A stretch of DNA of 64,000 bases from Streptomyces sp. SA15 (lineage in GTDB: Bacteria > Actinomycetota > Actinomycetes > Streptomycetales > Streptomycetaceae): positions 124,001-188,000 of the forward strand of contig NZ_NTGE01000058.1 of the NCBI RefSeq assembly GCF_002291145.1, in the 5' to 3' direction. The notes beneath the pieces were generated by a model, which ran no database searches, was not told the DNA's origin, and was given only the letters and a program-made list of their open reading frames with translations. The translations under genes and the position numbers were made by a program. Below, one piece after another: positions 43,351 through 52,392 of the stretch; position 1 is the stretch's first letter; every line of letters starts with the position of its first letter.

Positions 43351-45060
43351 ATGGGCGTGCGCATGCAGTCCGCGATGGCCCACGCCGTCGCCGAGATCGA
43401 ACGGACGACCGGCCATCACATCGACCTGGACGATCCGCGGCAGGTACCGCTCGACGATGTCTTCGCGTTCAAGCTCATCCAGGAGAGTCAGACCCTGGGC
43501 CTGTTCCAGCTGGAGTCGCCCGGTCAGCAGGACCTGCTGTCCCGGTTGCAGCCGCGCAATCCGCAGGACGTCATCGCCGACATCAGTCTCTTCCGTCCCG
43601 GTCCGGTCGCCGGTGGCATGCCCGAGCGGTACATCGCCGCCCGCCACGGCGGCACACCGTCGTACGCCCATCCGGACCTGGAGCCGGTGCTCGCCGACAC
43701 CTACGGCGTGACCATCTGGCACGAGCAGATCCTCGAGACGCTGTCGGTGATGACCGGCTGCGACCGGGCGCTGGCCGAGGTCGCCAGGCGGGCGCTCGGC
43801 GACAAGGGTCGGCTGCCCCGGATCAAGGACTGGTTCCATCGGCAGGCACGCGCTCGCGGCTACAGCGAGACAGTGCGCGAGCAGGTCTGGAAGAACATCG
43901 AAGCCTTCGGTGCCTACGGCTTCTACCGCGCCCACGCCGTCGCCTTCGCCGTACCGGCCCTGCAGAGCGCCTGGCTCAAGGCGCACTACCCGGCATTCTT
44001 GCTGGCAGGCCTTCTCGAACACGACCCCGGTATGTGGCCCAAGCGCGTCCTCGTCTCCGACGCCCGTCGGCGTGGCGTCCCGATTCTGCCTGTCGACATC
44101 AACTGCTCCAAGGCGAAGCACACCGTGGAGAAGGCCGACGGGGATCAGTGGGGGGTGCGGCTCGCGCTGTCCGAGGTGCACGGCATCAGCGAGGACGAGT
44201 GCGCACGAATCGAGGAGGGGCAGCCCTACGGATCGCTGTCGGACTTCTGGCAGCGGGCCCGTCCCAGCAGGCCGGTCGCCGAACGCCTCGCGGAGATCGG
44301 TGCCCTGGACTCCCTCCATGACGGCCGCCTCACCCGCCGTGACCTGCTGCTGCAGATCGCCGAACTCCACCGGGCCTCCCGCACCCGGTCCGCGGGCAAG
44401 GGCCAGCTGCCCCTCGACACAGACGCCGTCGGGGGAGCGGAGCCGAGCGGGCTGCCGGAGATGACGGGACGCGAAGCCCTGAGCGCCGAGCTGAGCACCC
44501 TCGGCATCGACGTCTCCAGGCACCTGATGGAGCACCATCACCGACTGCTGCGCGAGATCGGCGCGACCGACGCGGCCCACCTGGCCGGCCTGCGCGCCGG
44601 TCAGCAGGTCCTCGTCGCGGGCGTACGGGCCTCCACCCAGACCCCGCCGATCGCCAGCGGCCGGCGCATCATCTTCGTCACCCTGGAGGACGGCGCTGGC
44701 CTGGTCGACCTGGCCTTCTTCGAGGACTCCCACCCTGCCTGCGCGCACACCGTCTTCCACAGTGGACTGCTGCTGGTCCGCGGCACGGTCCAGGTGCGCG
44801 GCACCCGCCGCACCGTCGTCGGTACCATGGCCTGGGACCTGGACGAGATCGCCGCCGCCCGCCGCGACCGTGGCCCCGAGGCCGCGCTCGCCCTCCTCGG
44901 CGCCGACCATCCCCACCCGACCCCCGCCCAGCCGCAGCGCACCCTGGCCAACGGCACCACAGGCGCCCGCCTGCACCCGTACGCCGACCTGCAGCCCGCC
45001 GGCAGCCGTTCGGCCGATCTGAAGAAGTTCGGCCACCGCAGCCCGGTGAGCGCAGGATGA
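43351..45060 (+). pseudogene. dnaE2: Error-prone DNA polymerase DnaE2, 5'-truncated
   Basis: Homology starts abruptly with GVRMQSAMAHAVAEIERTTG and continues through the DnaE fingers (TLGLFQLESPGQ, FRPGPVAGGMP, YGVTIWHEQILE, AYGFYRAHAVAFAV) to the OB-fold region and C-terminus. The PHP domain and the palm domain with the catalytic Asp residues, several hundred residues, are missing, so this cannot be a working polymerase. Open frame to the left (43018-43350) is unrelated filler. The stop overlaps the start of the Y-family gene. The deletion borders the CBASS operon. Confidence 0.87.
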
Positions 45061-46037
45061 CCACGCGCCAGCGGCACATCGCCCACCTCTACCTGCACGC
45101 CGCACTGAGCGAGGCCCAGTACGGCGACGTAATCGAACTGATGTCCGGTATTACGCCCCACGTCCAGGCCGTCCCACCCAACGCCGTCCAGCTCGACCTG
45201 ACCTCGGCGCTCAGATACTTCGGACTGTCTCCCTACGACGTGGTCCAGCTGGCGAAGATGAGGCTGAAGGCCCTCTACGACATCGACAGCAGCGCCGGCC
45301 TCGCGGGCAACCGCATGCTGGCTGCCATGGCGGCCGACGCGTCCGGGCCGGGTGACACCACCTGGGTCCCCGCCGGACATGCGGCCGACTGGCTGTATCC
45401 GCGGCCGGTGACCGCGCTGCCCGGGATCGGCCGCTCCACAGCGGACACGCTCAGCAGGTACGGCCTGCACACCATCGGCCAGGTCATCGACCTGCCCGCG
45501 GGGACCCTGCAGCGTCTTCTCGGCGCGGGCCCTGCCCGGCTGCTGGCCGAGCGCGCCCGCGGCCATGACCCCCGCCCGGTCACCCCGTCGGAACCCGCGG
45601 AGCACCTGGTCGCCGACCTAGTACTCGAGCGGGACTGCCTTGACCCGGCGCAGCATCACCGAGCAGTCCTGGAGCTCGCCGACCAGATCGGCCAACGCCT
45701 GCGCGGCGAACGTCAGATCACCAGCCGGCTCACCCTCACGGTGCGGTACGCCGACCGCAGCTCCACGACACGTACGCGCGTGTTGTCGGAGCCCACCAAT
45801 CACTCATTCGCGCTCGCGACAGCTGCCCTGGGTCTGCTGACCGCTCTGGGGCTGCAGCGAGCGCGAGTCCGCGCCTTCACGATCCGCGCCGACGATCTGC
45901 TGCCGGCCGACAGTGCTTACCGGCAGCTCTCCCTCGATCCCGGCGACGATCGCGCCCGCGCAGCCGAAGCCGCCGCCGATCGTGCCCGGCGGCGCTTCGG
46001 ACCGGAGGCTGTACGTCCAGCCTCTCTGGCTGACTGA
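45057..46037 (+). CDS. Y-family DNA polymerase-like protein (ImuB-like), probably inactive
   Basis: 326 residues. The C-terminal half has the helix-hairpin-helix LPGIGRSTADTLSRYGLHTIGQVIDLP and a little-finger domain typical of DinB/ImuB proteins. The N-terminal palm lacks the D-x-D-x-F motif, and the usual acidic pair is replaced by VQLDLTSALRYFG. Like ImuB it may serve as a clamp-bound partner of DnaE2, with no synthesis of its own. Because the upstream dnaE2 is truncated, the mutasome pair is probably non-functional. The N-terminus looks shorter than in full ImuB. Confidence 0.8.
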   Translation: MTTRQRHIAHLYLHAALSEAQYGDVIELMSGITPHVQAVPPNAVQLDLTSALRYFGLSPYDVVQLAKMRLKALYDIDSSAGLAGNRMLAAMAADASGPGDTTWVPAGHAADWLYPRPVTALPGIGRSTADTLSRYGLHTIGQVIDLPAGTLQRLLGAGPARLLAERARGHDPRPVTPSEPAEHLVADLVLERDCLDPAQHHRAVLELADQIGQRLRGERQITSRLTLTVRYADRSSTTRTRVLSEPTNHSFALATAALGLLTALGLQRARVRAFTIRADDLLPADSAYRQLSLDPGDDRARAAEAAADRARRRFGPEAVRPASLAD

Positions 46038-46202
46038 CCGCTATTGCCAAGAACCACTGCTTCCTGGCGAATGCGGTCATGTGAGACAGGGCGTTCCTGT
46101 TCGTGGATCTTGTGCTCGGGCTGATCGTCAGTGGTTGTCTGCGCTCGTGATCGTCTGACACGTCGGTGACCGGCTCGCGGAACGTTGTGGGACGCTGGTC
46201 TC

Positions 46203-47768
46203 ATGTTCGAGCTGCCCGTCGTGGCGCCCGGTGTCGCGATCTTCGACCACCTCCGCCAGCACGCCGACGAGGCCGGGCGGACACAGGATGAACTCCCGTT
46301 GCCGGACGACGACAAGGATCGGCAGTGGCACGTATGGGCGCCCGGCGCGTGGGACAGTTCCTCTCGCCACCGCGGCCAAGCGAGCGACACCGACCGGGCC
46401 CGTCAGGTCGCCGGATTGCTGCAGCTGGCGTGCCAACATCCGTCGGTCACGAACCTGCGCGCACTCTACGCCGGTGTCGCGGGCGACAGCCTGATCGGCT
46501 GTGTCGACGCGCTCACCGAGCTGCTCACCAGGGAACAGCCCGATCGGCGGGCGCTGCACGCGATCGGCCACTGGCTCGCCACGACCGCGCCCGACCGGGA
46601 GCCGGTCAAGCTGGGCGTCACGCTGCTCGGTGTCACGGGGTCGGACGCCGACCTGCCCGTACTGCGGCTGCTGGGTGCCCACTCCGAGTTCACGCTCTAT
46701 TGCGTGACGGCCATGGCTAACATACTTCCCGACCCGGAGCCGGAACTGTGGGCGCTGGCTCGGTCGCTGGAGGGCGCGGGCCGGGTCGTCTGCGTGGAGC
46801 TGCTGCGCGACACCGAGGACCCTAGGATCCGCGAATGGATCCTGCGCGGCGGGTTCCGCAACCTGAACGGGAGCGACCAACTGGCACTCATCGCCGCCAC
46901 CACCGGCGACCTGCTGTCCGCGCTGCGGGGTGACGTCGACCGGGAACTGCTGACCGCGGCCGGGGAGATCATCGAGAGCCTGATCTCCTGCGATGACATC
47001 GACGACTACGAGCACGGCGCCCATGCCGTCGAGGCGTTCCTCGGGCACATGCGAACGAGAGCGGACACGGTGCAGGACGTGTCGACCGTCGCGGAGATCC
47101 GTTCGTACCTGGCCGACAACGACGACTGGGACGAGTGGAGGTGGCGCCACTGGACCGCCACCCGACGGGCGGCGTTCGCGGACACGTGCGGCTGGATCCT
47201 CAGCTGGGACAAGTGGCCGGAGCGCATTACCGCCGGCCTGGCCGAGACCGACGACGGACCAGCGATTTGGGCCGCGCGGGCCCTCGGCATCGACATCTTC
47301 GACACGCTCGTCGAGAAGATACGGGCCAACCCGTACACCAGCAACTGGTATGACGCGTGGCTGCAGGCGGACACCGAGCGGGCCAGGCAGCTGGTGGACA
47401 TGGCCAGAACCCTCCTGCCGATTGACCAGATCGCCACCGGCCCGGCCGACGAGCAAGGACTCGGCCCGGCATGGCAGGCGCACAGGACGTTCGGCTGGAC
47501 AGTGCAGGCGCTGCGAGATCACCCGGGCACCGGCGGCGACGTGCTGCTGGCTGGGCTGCGCAGCCCGCTGAACCTCGACCGGCATATGGCGCTGCAGGCG
47601 CTCTGGAAGTGGCCGGGGCACACGTGGCCGCCCGGTGCCGCCGCCGCGGTCGAGGAGGCCGCTCGCGCCGACCCCGACAAAGATGTCAGGCAATTCGCGG
47701 CCCGGCTGGCCGATGGGCCTCCTGCCTCACTGTCCACAGTGGGCAGCCTTCGTGGCCGGCATAACTAA
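46203..47768 (+). CDS. Uncharacterised helical-repeat (HEAT-like) protein
   Basis: 521 residues, soluble, mostly helical. Repeated segments such as ADLPVLRLLGAHSEFTLYCV, PELWALARSLEGAGRVVCVELL and RHMALQALWKWPGH resemble HEAT-type repeats; it is rich in Trp. There is no signal or catalytic motif. Similar large proteins in Streptomyces are unannotated. The ATG at 46203 is preferred, an in-frame start six codons earlier being possible. It follows the polymerase genes and precedes a zone of gene fragments. The function is unknown. Confidence 0.75.
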   Translation: MFELPVVAPGVAIFDHLRQHADEAGRTQDELPLPDDDKDRQWHVWAPGAWDSSSRHRGQASDTDRARQVAGLLQLACQHPSVTNLRALYAGVAGDSLIGCVDALTELLTREQPDRRALHAIGHWLATTAPDREPVKLGVTLLGVTGSDADLPVLRLLGAHSEFTLYCVTAMANILPDPEPELWALARSLEGAGRVVCVELLRDTEDPRIREWILRGGFRNLNGSDQLALIAATTGDLLSALRGDVDRELLTAAGEIIESLISCDDIDDYEHGAHAVEAFLGHMRTRADTVQDVSTVAEIRSYLADNDDWDEWRWRHWTATRRAAFADTCGWILSWDKWPERITAGLAETDDGPAIWAARALGIDIFDTLVEKIRANPYTSNWYDAWLQADTERARQLVDMARTLLPIDQIATGPADEQGLGPAWQAHRTFGWTVQALRDHPGTGGDVLLAGLRSPLNLDRHMALQALWKWPGHTWPPGAAAAVEEAARADPDKDVRQFAARLADGPPASLSTVGSLRGRHN

Positions 47769-47770
47769 GT

Positions 47771-47908
47771 GAGGACAGCCTTGCTCGGGCGTTGGCCAGA
47801 CTTGCGATCGAGGCCACGACCGCCGAGGGCATCCTCACCCGCGACGTCGGCGGCACGGCCACGACCGAGGACGTGACCAAGGCCCTGATCGACGCGCTCA
47901 ACGCCTGA
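47771..47908 (+). pseudogene. C-terminal fragment of an isopropylmalate/tartrate dehydrogenase-type gene
   Basis: 46 in-frame codons ending in TGA contain GILTRDVGGTATTEDVTKALIDAL, the conserved C-terminus of beta-decarboxylating dehydrogenases (LeuB, isocitrate and tartrate dehydrogenases). The rest of the gene is absent. Immediately upstream is the stop of the helical-repeat gene. Confidence 0.6.
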
Positions 47909-48018
47909 CGGTCTGAAAGCGAGCTTTGAACGTCATCGGCGCTTGCCAGGGAGGGGACACCGACTGGGCACCTGTTCCGGGTGCCCGGTCGGTATCGAGG
48001 CTGACCTCGGCGTGCGGA

Positions 48019-48285
48019 TCAGGTCGGCTCCGGCAGGGAGCGCACGGTCGCGTCCGTACTCGCGTGTCCCACCGGGACCTCCTCTCCAGGGGCACGCGGA
48101 ACCAGTCCGGTCAGTGCGGCACCGATGACGCCGGGTACGGCGAGGGCGTAGAAATTCCATTGGAGCGCCAGCCCGGCCCCGATGATGAGCCCGAGCAGCG
48201 GCGGGGCAAGCATGGAGCCGATGCGGCCGAAGCCCAGTGTCCAGCCCAACGCTGTGGCGCCCATCCGTACCGGGTAGTACGGGAC
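48019..48285 (-). pseudogene. C-terminal fragment of an MFS transporter
   Basis: The minus-strand frame has YYPVRMGATALGWTLGFGRIGSMLAPPLLGLIIGAG and QWNFYALAVPGVIGAAL, the last two or three membrane helices of an aromatic-acid/proton symporter-like MFS protein. Homology stops at about 48285, where another truncated frame begins on the opposite strand. Confidence 0.62.
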
Positions 48286-48682
48286 CACACTCCACCCGCC
48301 GTTCGACGTCCTCGCCGCCGAGCAGGGCTTCCCGCGCGTAGGCGGCCACCTCCAGGTCGCACCCGACCTCGTCACCAACGTGGTGGTCACCCCGCGTAAG
48401 ACCGCCACCGCGTGGCACACCCGCGCCTACGCCGAGGTCTGCCGTATCAGCACCGAGGAACTGCTGTCCTCCGGCGCACCGGGCATCGAGGCGGCTCTGC
48501 TGCGGCACGGTCTGCCCGAGGCCGCTGTCCCCGGCCTCCTCGGGCCCGCCGGCCTGTCGACCGCTCCCGAGGTGCCCCTGCGCGGCATCGAGGCGGTGGC
48601 CGGACTGCGCCGCCGCTTCGATCCGGGCTGGCAGCCCGCCTGCCCGCTCACGTCCCTGATCGGTCCCGGTCAGGGACGCTGA
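48286..48682 (+). pseudogene. 5'-truncated coding remnant of unknown family
   Basis: A plus-strand frame without a start codon reads HPPFDVLAAEQGFPRVGGHLQ, then LVTNVVVTPRKTATAWHTRAY, and continues to a TGA at 48682. Codon use looks coding, but I do not recognise the family. It abuts the MFS fragment head-to-head, which suggests a rearrangement junction near 48285. About 430 bases of unrecognised sequence follow before the next gene. Confidence 0.4.
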
Positions 48683-49114
48683 AGCAAGCCGTCGCGGAGG
48701 CGGAAGTCCCGCCCGCGGGAGATCGCGGCGGTGCGGCTGAAGACGCTCGTCTCGCTGGGGCCGGTCGAGCCTCCGACGCACCTTGCCGCGAGCCCTGCCG
48801 CGGCCGGCGAGTACGCCAAGGAACTGCGCGCCGTACAGGACTCTCGCCCGAGGTGGCCGCGGGCGCCTGCGCCGTGGTGCGCGGATGCGTGCTGGACATG
48901 CTGGAACCCACGGGGCCGAGCAGGATCAGAGCTGGGAGCCGGAGGACGGTAGGTGACAGGGCCCCTGCCCCCGCCTGATGACCTGGGCCCCGCCGGCCCA
49001 GGTGAATACAGTGCCACGCTGTCTGAAGTTGGCCGGGGGCAGGCAGGCGAGTCATCACTGTGCAGTTGGAGGGGTTTCCCTAGCGGCTGCATACACATTG
49101 GGTAGACTCCCGGC

Positions 49115-49918
49115 GTGAGCAGGAGCAGAAACAAGTCCTCCGAGGACCAGTGGCCGGCCGACATCGGCAGCGAGGGGCAGGCCCAGTCCGTGCCGACGGA
49201 CGAAAGCCCCGCAGCCGCCGCGGGCGGTCGCCGCCTTGCTCTCGACGTCCACGGGCGGCTGCGAAACATGATCCTCAGCGGTGAGCTGCCTCCGGGGTCG
49301 GTCCTGCTCCAGGCCGAAATGGCCCGGAAGCTGGGCGTCAGCCGCACGCCCATGCGGGAGGCGTTCCGGCTGCTCCAGGAAGAGGGGCTCATCGACGCGC
49401 GGCCCGACCAGCGAGCCCGGGTGCGGGCGGTGGACCCCGAGGACCTGGACGCTGTCTACGGGGCTCGCATCATGCTCGAAACGCTCGCTGTCAGCATGAC
49501 GGCCAGGTCGCTCACGGCTGAGGACCTCGAGCGCATGAGCGACCTCCTGCAGCGGATGCAGGAGCTGGCGGGCGACGACCGGCCGGACGAGTGGCACGCC
49601 GCGCACAGGGAGTTCCACCGCATCGTCACCCGGACGGTGGGGCCGCACCTGCAGCGCATGCTCGTGTCGCTCGGCGAACACAGCGATCGTTACATCCGCC
49701 TGGCTCAGCTGGGTGTGCCCAGCTCATGGGGCCGGGCACACGCAGATCACGAAGCGCTCCTGGAGGCACTGCGCCTGAGGGACCCGGCCGAAGCCGCACG
49801 CTTGATCGCCCGCCATCTGGCGCGCACCGCTCTGAGCGTGCTCGCGGACGTCGCCCCGGAGTACGAACCCGCGGCAACTCGGACAGCGCTCGGGATCGCG
49901 GGCAACGGTCAGTCCTGA
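49115..49918 (+). CDS. GntR-family regulator (FadR/FCD type)
   Basis: 267 residues. The winged helix is in LRNMILSGELPPGSVLLQAEMARKLGVSRTPMREAFRLLQEEG (about residues 49-91). The C-terminal FCD ligand domain has metal-binding-type His and Asp residues (AHREFHRIV, HADHEALLEAL, RHLARTA). A TAGACT -10 element ends seven bases before the GTG, so the mRNA may be leaderless. Flanking fragments of a sugar lactonase and dehydrogenases suggest it once regulated a sugar- or organic-acid catabolic operon that has been lost. Confidence 0.9.
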   Translation: MSRSRNKSSEDQWPADIGSEGQAQSVPTDESPAAAAGGRRLALDVHGRLRNMILSGELPPGSVLLQAEMARKLGVSRTPMREAFRLLQEEGLIDARPDQRARVRAVDPEDLDAVYGARIMLETLAVSMTARSLTAEDLERMSDLLQRMQELAGDDRPDEWHAAHREFHRIVTRTVGPHLQRMLVSLGEHSDRYIRLAQLGVPSSWGRAHADHEALLEALRLRDPAEAARLIARHLARTALSVLADVAPEYEPAATRTALGIAGNGQS

Positions 49919-50088
49919 CGCCGCTCCGCCCGGCCACTGTTGCCTCTGGCATCGGGACTTGCCGCATGGGCGCGTACCCGCCGCCCGTGGTCGAGGTCGT
50001 GCAGGACGAGCGGCAGCCCGGTGGCTGTCGCGCGGGAGGTCGGCGACGGCGTGCGGGACGACTGCGCGATGGCCCAGTACGTCGGTGA

Positions 50089-50376
50089 GTGCTGGTGATG
50101 CGCGGCGGCACCCCCGGTGCGGGCTCGCTCTACCGTACGGACGCCGACGGCACGGTCGTACGCGCCCTCGACGGCCTGACTATCGTCAACGGGCCGGCTT
50201 TCACCGCCGCCGGCACGACCATGTACCTCGCCGACACGGCCGCCGGCACCATCCTCCGCTGTCGGGTCGACCTCGTCTCGGGTGACCTCTCCGGCGGCCC
50301 GGAGACCTTCGCCCAACTGCGCGACGGTGAAGGCAGCCTGCAGGAGGACGCCCTGGGCAGCCGAACGCCAGGATGA
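50089..50376 (+). pseudogene. SMP-30/gluconolactonase fragment
   Basis: 95 codons from a GTG, including GSLYRTDADGTVVRALDGL, TIVNGPAFTAAGTTMYLADT and DLVSGDLSGGPETFAQLRDGEGS. These match the central blades of the SMP-30/LRE beta-propeller lactonases. The N-terminal and C-terminal parts are missing. It follows the GntR regulator, consistent with a lost sugar-acid pathway. Confidence 0.65.
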
Positions 50377-50403
50377 GTCCGTGGCTTCACTTCGGCAGAC
50401 GGG

Positions 50404-52389
50404 TCAGCGTGGCTCGCGGACCACGGCGACGCCTCCCGGTGGGACGGTGACGGTCCCGGTGATCGGTGTGCCGGTGAGGAGTTCGATGCCTTCGGCGGGT
50501 GCTTCGGCTCCCTTTCCGGTGTGGTCGATGAGGAAGAGGTAGTCGGCCTCCGTGCCGCGGCGCCGGACGACCTCGATCCCCGCAGGCGCCTCATGTTCCG
50601 GTGTGGCGCCCGCCTCCTGGTGAATACGGTGGAGCAGGGCGGTGAGCGTGTCCTGGTCGGGGTGGGTGGCCAGGTACCAGGCGGTTCCGTTGCCGTGGTG
50701 GTGGCGGGTGACGGCGGGGTGGCCGGCCAGCGGGCCGTCGGCGTAGGAGGCGACGGCCTGCGCGCCGGTGAGCCGTATGCGTTCCGACCACAGGTCGGCC
50801 GTGGTGGCCGCGGGCACGTCGCCGGTCAGGCCGGTCGTCTGTTCCGGCAGCAGGGGGAAGAGCTCGTCGGTCATCACCCCGAGGACATCGCGGAACGCCC
50901 CGGGGTAGCCGCCCAGGTACACGTGGCAATTCTCGTCGACCATGCCGCTGTGGAAGCCGACGGCCAGCGTGCCCCCGCTTTCGGTGAACCGGGTGAGGTT
51001 CGCCGCGGCTGCCTCCGTCACCAGGTACAGCGACGGCGCAAGGACGAGTTTGTAGCGGTCGAGTTCAGGGTCGTCGGGGCGTATGAAGTCGACGGCGATC
51101 CCCGCCCGCCACAGGGGGGTGTACCAGTCACGCACCAGATCCTGGTAGCGCAGTTCGCCGCTGGGCTGAGCGGGCAGTTCCAGTGCCCACCGGGCGTCCC
51201 AGTCCCAGACGATGGCCACTTGTGCCGCGACGGTGGAGCCCCGTACCTCGGCCAGAGCCTTCAAGTCCGTGCCCAGTTGGACGACGTCCCGCCAGATCTG
51301 GCTGTCGGTGCCGGCGTGGGGCAGCATCGCGGAGTGCCATTGCTCGGCGCCCGCCTTCGCCGCACGCCACTGGAAGAACGCGATGCCGTCGGCGCCATGG
51401 GCCACGTGGGCCAGGGCATTGCGCCGCATTTCTCCTGGGTTCTTGGCGCGGTTGACCGGCTGCCAGTTGACGGCACCGGTCGAGTGCTCCATGAGGAACC
51501 ACGAGCCGCCGGCGAGGGACCGCATCAGGTCGCCGTTGAGGGCGATGTCGATCTCTGCCTCCGGGTCGTCGGACATCAGGTAGTGGTCGTTGGAGAGGAG
51601 GTCCAACTCCGGTGCCCAGCGCCAGTAGTCCAGGGCGTCGATGGTGCGCAGGACCAGGAAGTTGGTGGTCGCGGGGATGCCCGGAGCGGCCTGGCGAAGC
51701 ACCTCACGTTCGGCGGTGCACAGCGAGAGCAGTTCGTCGGAGCAGAACCGGCGCCAGTCCAGCTGGTGGGTGGGGTTGGGGACGGCGCCGGTGGCGCGGG
51801 GCGGCAGGATCTGGTCCCACGTGTAGTACCACTGGCTCCAGAAGGTGGTGCCCCAGGCGTGGTTGAGGGCGTCCAGATCGTCGTCGTAGCGGGCGCGCAG
51901 CCAGGTGCGGAAGGCGGCGGCGCTGGTGTCGCAGTAGCAGGCGTCGTTGTGGCAGCCGTACTCGTTGTGGACGTGCCACATGACGACGGCCGGGTGGGTG
52001 GCATAGCGCCCGGCGAGGGCTTCGGCGATGCGCAGCGACGCTCTGCGGTAGGTGGGGCTGCTGGGGCAGAAGGTCTGGCGGCTGCCGTACGACAGTCTCC
52101 GGCCGTCCCGGTCGACTGGCAACGCCTCGGGATACGCCCTGAAGAACCAGGCGGGCGGGGCGGCGGTGGGCGTGGCCAGGTCGGCGGCTATGCCGTTCTC
52201 CTGGAGGACATCGAGGATCCGGTCCATGCGGGAGAAGTCGAATACGCCCTCGGACGGTTCGAGCAGCGCCCAGGAGAAGATGCCGACGCTGACCATGGTC
52301 ACCCCGGCCTCGCGCATCAGGCGCATGTCCTCGGCCCAGACCTCCTCGGGCCACTGCTCGGGGTTGTAATCACCGCCGTAGGCGATGCC
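50404..52389 (-). CDS. GH42 beta-galactosidase, 5' end missing
   Basis: About 661 residues. DYNPEQWPEEVWAEDMRLMREAG opens the TIM barrel. The acid/base Glu is in WHVHNEYG and the nucleophile Glu in WFLMEHSTGAVNW; zinc-type Cys occur in CHNDACYC. The trimerisation and C-terminal beta domains are present. No start codon lies in frame near the expected N-terminus: homology ends at GIAYGG (about 52389) and the frame runs into the antisense of the next gene. Only some 15-25 residues seem missing, but initiation is lost. Confidence 0.82.
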   Translation of the reverse strand, partial: GIAYGGDYNPEQWPEEVWAEDMRLMREAGVTMVSVGIFSWALLEPSEGVFDFSRMDRILDVLQENGIAADLATPTAAPPAWFFRAYPEALPVDRDGRRLSYGSRQTFCPSSPTYRRASLRIAEALAGRYATHPAVVMWHVHNEYGCHNDACYCDTSAAAFRTWLRARYDDDLDALNHAWGTTFWSQWYYTWDQILPPRATGAVPNPTHQLDWRRFCSDELLSLCTAEREVLRQAAPGIPATTNFLVLRTIDALDYWRWAPELDLLSNDHYLMSDDPEAEIDIALNGDLMRSLAGGSWFLMEHSTGAVNWQPVNRAKNPGEMRRNALAHVAHGADGIAFFQWRAAKAGAEQWHSAMLPHAGTDSQIWRDVVQLGTDLKALAEVRGSTVAAQVAIVWDWDARWALELPAQPSGELRYQDLVRDWYTPLWRAGIAVDFIRPDDPELDRYKLVLAPSLYLVTEAAAANLTRFTESGGTLAVGFHSGMVDENCHVYLGGYPGAFRDVLGVMTDELFPLLPEQTTGLTGDVPAATTADLWSERIRLTGAQAVASYADGPLAGHPAVTRHHHGNGTAWYLATHPDQDTLTALLHRIHQEAGATPEHEAPAGIEVVRRRGTEADYLFLIDHTGKGAEAPAEGIELLTGTPITGTVTVPPGGVAVVREPR

Positions 52390-52392
52390 GGG

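Noticed and set aside
50521..52392. Upstream extension of the BNR/ricin frame
   Set aside because: It is the antisense of the GH42 gene; propeller homology begins only at about 52393.
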